DNA of 8,797 nt, taken from CAXSDR01 sp964236445. GTDB lineage: Bacteria > Actinomycetota > Actinomycetes > Motilibacterales > Motilibacteraceae. How positions within the stretch are numbered: position 1 is the stretch's first letter; each line of letters begins with the position of its first letter. The stretch lies in NCBI GenBank assembly GCA_964236445.1, contig CAXSDR010000123.1, positions 1 to 8,797 on the forward strand, written 5' to 3'. The notes beneath the pieces were generated by a model, which ran no database searches, was not told the origin of the DNA, and saw only the letters and a list, made by a program, of their open reading frames with translations. The position numbers were made by a program, and so were the translations under genes. Positions 4,230 through 8,797 of the stretch are shown here, one piece after another.

Positions 4230-6680
4230 GAGCGTCGCGAGGGGCGGTCCCGTCACCGCAGCGACGGGCTGTTCCAGCGGGAGCCCCGAACCGTCGCGAC
4301 GACCAAGCGCCGTGGGCAGGTCCACCGGCACCCCTGTCTCGGCAGCCGCGCGCGGTGCCGGCCCGGCGTAGGCGAGCAGGATCGCATCCTCGCCCTTGAG
4401 CAGCCGGTGGCATCGGACGCCGCCGGTGGCGCGGCCCTTGGCGGGGTACTCGGCGAACGGCGTGATCTTGACCGACCCCGTCTGGGTGCCGGGCAGCGCG
4501 CCGGTGGCCCCTGCCACGGTCACCACGACAGCGTCGGCGGTGTCGGGAGCGAGAGCTGTGAAGCTCACGACCCGCGCACCTGGGGACAGCCGGATGCCCG
4601 TCATGCCGCCGGCGGCACGCCCCTGGGGTCGCACGACCGAGGCGCCGAAGTGCAGCAGCTGGGCGTCGGAGGTCAGGAACACCAGCTCCTCATCGCCCGT
4701 GACGAGCTCGACCGCGCCGACGACCTTGTCGCCGTCGTCGAGGCGCAGGACAGGGAAGCTCTCCTGCGTCGCGGGATAGTCGGGGAGCACCCGCTTGACG
4801 ACGCCACGCGCGGTCCCGAGCGCGACGCCGACGCTGTCCGGCGCCAGCGAGCACACCGCCACGACCGTCTCGTGGGGCGCGAGGTCGAGCAGCTCAGACA
4901 CCGGGGCACCGCCGGCGAGGTGCGGGCCTGCAGCGGTCTGCGGCAGTGCGGGCAGGTCGAGCACGGCCACCCGCAGCAGGCGCCCGAAGGACGTCACCGC
5001 GCCGACCTCGCCGCGTGCCGACGTCGTGGCCGCCGACACGAGCGCGTCGTGGCGGGCGCGGGAGCCGTCGAAGGCCAGTGGTTCGACATCGAGCGTGCGG
5101 GCCAGCAGCCCGGTGCTGGAGAGCAGGACGCGGCACGGGTCGTCCGTGACCTCGAGCGGTGCGGCGCTCCTGGTCGACACGGTGCCCGACGACTCGAGCA
5201 GGATCGTGCGCCGCGGGGTGCCGTGCTCTGCCGCGACCGCAGCCAGTTCCTTGGAGACCAGCGAGCGCAGCACGACGTCGTCGTCGAGGATTGCGGTCAG
5301 CTCCTCGATGCTGCCCGTGAGCTCGTCGCGTTCCGTCTCCAGCTCGATGCGAGAGAACCGCGTCAGCCGGCGCAGTGGCATGTCGAGGATGTAGGTCGTC
5401 TGCACCTCGGACAGGTCGAACACCTGCATCAGGCGATCACGGGCGTGCGCGGTGTTGTCGCTGGAGCGCACGATCGCGATGACCTCGTCGATGTCGACGA
5501 TGGCCACCAGCATGCCGAGCACGAGGTGCAGGCGCTCCTGGGCTTTTCTGCGGCGGAACTGCGAGCGCCGACGTACGACCTCGAAACGGTGCTCGACATA
5601 GACGACGAGCAGCTCGCGCAGGCCCAGCGTGCGTGGCTGCCCGTCGACGAGGGCGACGTTGTTGACGCCGAAGGACTCCTCCATCGGCGTCATCTTGTAG
5701 AGCTGCTCCAGCACCGACTCGGGGACGAAACCGGTCTTCACCTCGATGACGAGCCGCGTGCCGTCCTTGTCGGTGTAGTCGACGATGTCGTTGATGCCCT
5801 GCAGGCGCTTGCCGCGCACGAGCTCCGCCACGCGCTCCTTCACCCGCTCGGGACCGACGCCCCACGGCAGCTCGGTCACGACGATGCCCTTGCGGCGTGT
5901 GCTCACCTGCTCGATGCGGACCGTCGCGCGGGTGCGGAAGGTGCCGCGACCGGTCTCGTAGGCCTCGCGGATGCCTTCCAGGCCGATGATCCGGCCGCCG
6001 GTCGGCAGGTCGGGACCGGGAACGAAGCGCATGAGGTCGTCGAGCGTCGCCGCGGGATGCGTGATCAGGTGGCGCGTCGCCGCGATCACCTCGCCGAGGT
6101 TGTGCGGCGCCATGTTGGTCGCCATGCCCACCGCGATGCCCGACGAGCCGTTCACCAGCAGGTTCGGAAATGCCGCAGGCAGGACGAGCGGCTCGTGCTC
6201 GCGACCGTCGTAGTTGGGGCCGTAGTCGACGGTGTCCTCGTGCATGCTCGTCGTCAGGGCGACGGACGCGGCCGACGGCCGGCACTCGGTGTAGCGCATC
6301 GCGGCAGGACCCGCGTCGAGCGAGCCGAAGTTGCCGTGCGGATCGATCATCGGCACGCGGAGCGAGAACGTCTGGCCCAGCCGCACCAGCGCGTCGTAGA
6401 TCGCGGTGTCGCCGTGCGGGTGCAGGCGGCCCATCACCTCACCGACCACCCGGGCGCACTTCACATGGCCGCTGTCGGGGCGAAGGCCCATCTGGACCAT
6501 CTGGTAGAGGATCCGCCGGTGCACGGGCTTCAGGCCGTCACGGGCGTCGGGCAGCGCGCGACTGTAGATGACGGAATAGGCGTATTCCAGGAACGAGCCC
6601 TGCATCTCCTCGGCGACGTCGACGTCGATGATGCGTTCGGGAACGGACGACGGAGGGGGCTTGCTGGTGGTGCGTGCCAT
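4227..6680 (-). CDS. parC: DNA topoisomerase IV subunit A (DNA cleavage/religation subunit)
   Basis: 817 residues, matching actinobacterial ParC. It makes the double-strand break through which ParE drives strand passage. The winged-helix region holds the quinolone-pocket motif HPHGDTAIYD (87-96), with T92 and D96 at the positions of E. coli GyrA S83 and D87. The catalytic tyrosine is Y130 in AAMRYTECR (R129-Y130). The tower/coiled-coil region runs to about residue 490, including the QLYKMTPMEESFGVNNVALVD stretch split at 326-346. The C-terminal beta-pinwheel shows QGRAAGG (686-692) and KGRATGG (748-754), degenerate relatives of the GyrA box, so wrapping by a gyrase-like tail is unlikely. The frame is open to 6821, but ATG 6680 starts the conserved MARTTSKPPP...ERIIDVDV N-terminus. 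Its AGGAGG lies 13 nt upstream, longer than usual. It diverges from the acetyltransferase fusion and points towards parE across the toxin cassette. Confidence 0.93.
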   Translation of the reverse strand: MARTTSKPPPSSVPERIIDVDVAEEMQGSFLEYAYSVIYSRALPDARDGLKPVHRRILYQMVQMGLRPDSGHVKCARVVGEVMGRLHPHGDTAIYDALVRLGQTFSLRVPMIDPHGNFGSLDAGPAAMRYTECRPSAASVALTTSMHEDTVDYGPNYDGREHEPLVLPAAFPNLLVNGSSGIAVGMATNMAPHNLGEVIAATRHLITHPAATLDDLMRFVPGPDLPTGGRIIGLEGIREAYETGRGTFRTRATVRIEQVSTRRKGIVVTELPWGVGPERVKERVAELVRGKRLQGINDIVDYTDKDGTRLVIEVKTGFVPESVLEQLYKMTPMEESFGVNNVALVDGQPRTLGLRELLVVYVEHRFEVVRRRSQFRRRKAQERLHLVLGMLVAIVDIDEVIAIVRSSDNTAHARDRLMQVFDLSEVQTTYILDMPLRRLTRFSRIELETERDELTGSIEELTAILDDDVVLRSLVSKELAAVAAEHGTPRRTILLESSGTVSTRSAAPLEVTDDPCRVLLSSTGLLARTLDVEPLAFDGSRARHDALVSAATTSARGEVGAVTSFGRLLRVAVLDLPALPQTAAGPHLAGGAPVSELLDLAPHETVVAVCSLAPDSVGVALGTARGVVKRVLPDYPATQESFPVLRLDDGDKVVGAVELVTGDEELVFLTSDAQLLHFGASVVRPQGRAAGGMTGIRLSPGARVVSFTALAPDTADAVVVTVAGATGALPGTQTGSVKITPFAEYPAKGRATGGVRCHRLLKGEDAILLAYAGPAPRAAAETGVPVDLPTALGRRDGSGLPLEQPVAAVTGPPLATL

Positions 6681-6693
6681 AGGGCTGCGTCGT

Positions 6694-6699
6694 CCTCCT
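6694..6699 (-). promoter_or_regulatory. parC ribosome binding site with long spacer
   Basis: AGGAGG on the minus strand, separated from the ATG at 6680 by 13 nt, beyond the usual 5-9 nt. No nearer purine-rich site exists, and the next upstream start would add a 47-residue Arg/Pro-rich extension not expected in ParC. Confidence 0.6.
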
Positions 6700-6760
6700 G
6701 CTGTGCGGTCTGTCAGATTCTCACAGGTCAGGCCTCGGGACCGAGATCGCGGTGTCGGTC

Positions 6761-6782
6761 GGCCCGGCATCAGTGCCGGGCC
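6761..6782. promoter_or_regulatory. Perfect 9-bp dyad upstream of the acetyltransferase gene
   Basis: GGCCCGGCA (6761-6769) and TGCCGGGCC (6774-6782) with loop TCAG. It ends two bases before the proposed -10 of the plus-strand gene, covering its -35 and spacer, and lies 81 bases upstream of parC. It is too early to be in a leaderless transcript of the acetyltransferase, so an operator is likelier than a leader hairpin for that gene; on the parC side it would be upstream DNA. Confidence 0.45.
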
Positions 6783-6784
6783 AG

Positions 6785-6799
6785 TAGCGTTGCTGCGTG
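6785..6799 (+). promoter_or_regulatory. Leaderless-type promoter and GTG start of the acetyltransferase gene
   Basis: TAGCGT (6785-6790, TANNNT form), 6-nt spacer, GTG at 6797. No Shine-Dalgarno is present. An in-frame TAG at 6785 rules out any earlier start, and no other start codon lies between it and the GNAT fold. No -35 match is visible. Confidence 0.5.
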
Positions 6800-8797
6800 G
6801 AGCAGCCCGACTACCCCGCACACTGGGAAGCCGACGTCCTACTTCGCGACGGCGGAGCCGCGCACCTGCGCCCGATCATGCCCGGCGACGCCGAACGCCT
6901 GGTCGCCTTCCACGACGCGCAGTCCGAGGAGTCGGTCTACTTCCGCTTCTTCGCGCCCTATCCCCACCTCAGTGACAACGACGTACGCCGCTTCACCAAC
7001 GTCGACCACGTCGACCGGGGCGCACTCGTCGCGGTCATCGGCGCCGACATCGTGGGCGTGGCGCGCTACGACCGCATCTCGGCGACCGAGGCCGAGGTGG
7101 CGTTCAACGTCGCCGATGCGCACCAGGGCAGAGGACTGGGCAGCGTGCTGCTCGAGCACATCGCCGCAGCGGCGCGCGAGCAGGGGATCGTGCGGTTCGT
7201 GGCCGAGGTGCTGCCCAGCAACGGCCGGATGATCAGCATCTTCACCGACGCGGGCTACCGCGTGCGCCAGGGCCTCGACGACGGTGTCGTGAACCTCGAC
7301 TTCGCCATCGCCCCCACCGCGTCGTCGGTGCGGGTGATGCGCGCGCGCGAGCACCGGGCCGAGGCGCGGTCGATCCAACGCCTGCTGCGCCCCCGGACCG
7401 TCGCCGTGATCGGCGCGAGCAGGGCCTACCAGAGCGTCGGGCACAGCCTGCTGCACAACATCCTCAGCTATGGCTTCACGGGCAACGTCTACGTGGTGAA
7501 CCCGGGTGCGGGCGAGATCGACGGGCAGCTGGCCTACGACGCGGTCGGCGACATCGACGGTGACGTCGACCTCGCTGTGATCGCGGTGCCTGCCGAGGCG
7601 GTTCCCGAGGTCGTGCTGCAGTGCGGACGCAAGGGCGTCCGCGGCCTCGTCGTCGTGAGCGCCGGCTTCGCCGAGACCGGTGACCGGGGGAGGGCGTTGC
7701 AGAGTGAGGTCGTGACCAACGCCCGTGCCTACGGCATGCGCGTCGTCGGCCCGGCATCCTTCGGCCTGGTCAACACCGACAGTGCGGTCCGGCTCAATGC
7801 CTCACTGGCTCCGCTCGTGCCGGAGCGGGGCCGCATCGGGCTGTTCAGCCAGTCGGGTGCTCTCGGCATCACGGTTCTGGAGAACGCCGCCCAGCGCGGC
7901 CTCGGGCTCTCGACGTTCCTGTCGGCCGGCGGCAGGGCTGACGTCAGCGGCAACGACGTCCTGCAGTACTGGCAGGACGACGCCGCCACGCAGCTCGTGC
8001 TGCTCTATCTCGAATCGGTCGGCAACCCCCGCAAGTTCGGTCGCCTCGCGCGCTCGATCGCCCGGCTCAAGCCGGTCGTCGTGCTGAAGTCGGGCCGGAC
8101 CGACCACGGTGGTGCCCTCGATGCGGCGGCCCGCGTCAGCGACGTGCCGCGACAGGCGGTCGACGACCTGTTCGAGCACGCCGGAGTCATCCGTGTCGCG
8201 ACCGTGTCGCAGATGTTCGACGTCGCACAGCTCGCGGTGACCCAGCCGCTGCCTGGCGGCAACGCCGTTGCCGTCGTCGGCAACTCGGAGGCCCTGCGGG
8301 TGCTCACCGAGGACGCCCTCGAGTCCTGGGGTCTCGTCGTGAGCGGCTCACCTCCTCCGCTGCGGCCCGAGGCCTCCGCCGCAGAGTTCGCGGCCGCGCT
8401 CGAGCACGTCTTCGCCGACGACACGGTCGACAGCGTCGTCGCCGTGTTCGTGCCGCCGCTCATCACGCCCGGCGAGGACGTCGCCCGGGTGCTGGCCGAT
8501 GCGGCAGTGCGCTCCGGCAAGACGGTGGTCGCCACGTTCCTCGCCGTACGGGGGGTTCCAGAGCAGCTGCAGGCGCCGCACGACCCCACGGCACCCGAGG
8601 CGACGGCGCCACCCGCCGGCTCGGTGCCGTCCTACCCGACGCCGGAGGAGGCCGTACGCGCACTGGCTGCCTATTCGCGCTATGCCAGCTGGCGGTCGCG
8701 GCCGGTCGGGACGCTGTCCGAGCTCGATGTCGACGAGCCCGTCGCCCGTGCCGCCGTGGCGCAGATGCTGGCGCCGGACGCGACGCCGAACCTGCCT
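6797..8797 (+). CDS. GNAT / NDP-forming acyl-CoA synthetase fusion, probable protein lysine acetyltransferase, 3' end missing
   Basis: 667 codons, open to the window edge. Residues 1-165 form a GNAT domain: E100 in AEVAFNV is the likely general base strand, and Q110-G115 (QGRGLG) is the acetyl-CoA pyrophosphate loop. A Rossmann CoA-binding domain follows from T201 (TVAVIGAS). The flavodoxin-like synthetase parts contain FSQSGALG (350-357) and RADVSGND (380-387), then KSGRT at 431-435. At 445, where ADP-forming synthetases have the SHT histidine, this protein has Ala. A Pro/Ala linker (about 595-615) and PTPEEAVRALAAYSRYASWR lead to the expected ATP-grasp domain beyond the edge. The domain order, GNAT first, is that of Streptomyces PatA; in Salmonella Pat it is reversed. 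Such enzymes acetylate lysines of acyl-CoA synthetases and shut them off. Acetyl-CoA sensing by the dead synthetase part is a family idea. It diverges from parC. Substrate is unknown. Confidence 0.88.
   Translation, partial: MEQPDYPAHWEADVLLRDGGAAHLRPIMPGDAERLVAFHDAQSEESVYFRFFAPYPHLSDNDVRRFTNVDHVDRGALVAVIGADIVGVARYDRISATEAEVAFNVADAHQGRGLGSVLLEHIAAAAREQGIVRFVAEVLPSNGRMISIFTDAGYRVRQGLDDGVVNLDFAIAPTASSVRVMRAREHRAEARSIQRLLRPRTVAVIGASRAYQSVGHSLLHNILSYGFTGNVYVVNPGAGEIDGQLAYDAVGDIDGDVDLAVIAVPAEAVPEVVLQCGRKGVRGLVVVSAGFAETGDRGRALQSEVVTNARAYGMRVVGPASFGLVNTDSAVRLNASLAPLVPERGRIGLFSQSGALGITVLENAAQRGLGLSTFLSAGGRADVSGNDVLQYWQDDAATQLVLLYLESVGNPRKFGRLARSIARLKPVVVLKSGRTDHGGALDAAARVSDVPRQAVDDLFEHAGVIRVATVSQMFDVAQLAVTQPLPGGNAVAVVGNSEALRVLTEDALESWGLVVSGSPPPLRPEASAAEFAAALEHVFADDTVDSVVAVFVPPLITPGEDVARVLADAAVRSGKTVVATFLAVRGVPEQLQAPHDPTAPEATAPPAGSVPSYPTPEEAVRALAAYSRYASWRSRPVGTLSELDVDEPVARAAVAQMLAPDATPNLP

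Noticed and set aside
5437..6285. 282-codon minus-strand frame inside parC
   Set aside because: Same strand, different frame from parC; Arg/His-rich nonsense composition typical of frame-shifted GC-rich genes.
4407..7232. 941-codon open frame on the plus strand antisense to parC
   Set aside because: Shadow of a GC-rich gene: its product is rich in Arg, His, Asp and Ala with no recognisable domain, it lies opposite a certain parC, crosses the parC promoter and runs into the acetyltransferase gene in another frame.
6839..7456. 205-codon minus-strand frame upstream of parC
   Set aside because: Antisense to the GNAT domain, whose plus-strand reading shows clear motifs; product is His/Asp-rich without a domain.

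Overview
The window is a GC-rich stretch (about 70% in sampled parts of the core genes) of an actinobacterial chromosome. The protein families and their order point to the phylum: a HrdB/SigA-type principal sigma factor, a small four-ligand metal-binding protein of the DUF7455 type, topoisomerase IV subunits B and A, and a GNAT/NDP-forming acyl-CoA synthetase fusion. The Nocardioidaceae or relatives fit, but that is an inference from recalled gene order and not a computed placement.

Layout. At the left edge is the 3' end of the sigma factor gene (+), followed by a perfect 19-bp hairpin terminator. Next is a small gene on the minus strand (493-720) that diverges from parE (+, 964-3048); their shared intergenic region carries a 9-bp inverted repeat with 11-nt spacing. 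From 3074 to 4159 there is an accessory cassette on the minus strand: a RelE-type toxin, its overlapping RelB/Phd-YefM antitoxin, and an XRE-like helix-turn-helix protein. G+C is lower there (about 59% over 3781-4200 by hand count). Then comes parC (minus, 4227-6680). A divergent, strand-plus GNAT/acyl-CoA synthetase fusion (6797 to the edge) completes the window and is cut off before its expected ATP-grasp domain.

How the genes work together. ParE and ParC form topoisomerase IV, which decatenates replicated chromosomes. Their genes face each other across the toxin-antitoxin/HTH cassette, so the cassette lies in a convergent gap between two core genes, a tolerant place for an insertion. The sigma factor sets housekeeping promoter recognition. 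The last gene is a probable protein-lysine acetyltransferase of the Streptomyces PatA domain order; its synthetase part has Ala where ADP-forming synthetases carry the catalytic His.

Translation signals fall into two groups. The DUF7455-type gene, parE and parC have clear Shine-Dalgarno sequences. The antitoxin, the HTH gene and the acetyltransferase have none, and instead show a TANNNT -10 hexamer 6-7 nt before the start codon, as in leaderless actinobacterial mRNAs. No tRNA, rRNA, CRISPR array, insertion sequence or attachment-site pair was seen, and no gap between genes exceeds 300 bases.
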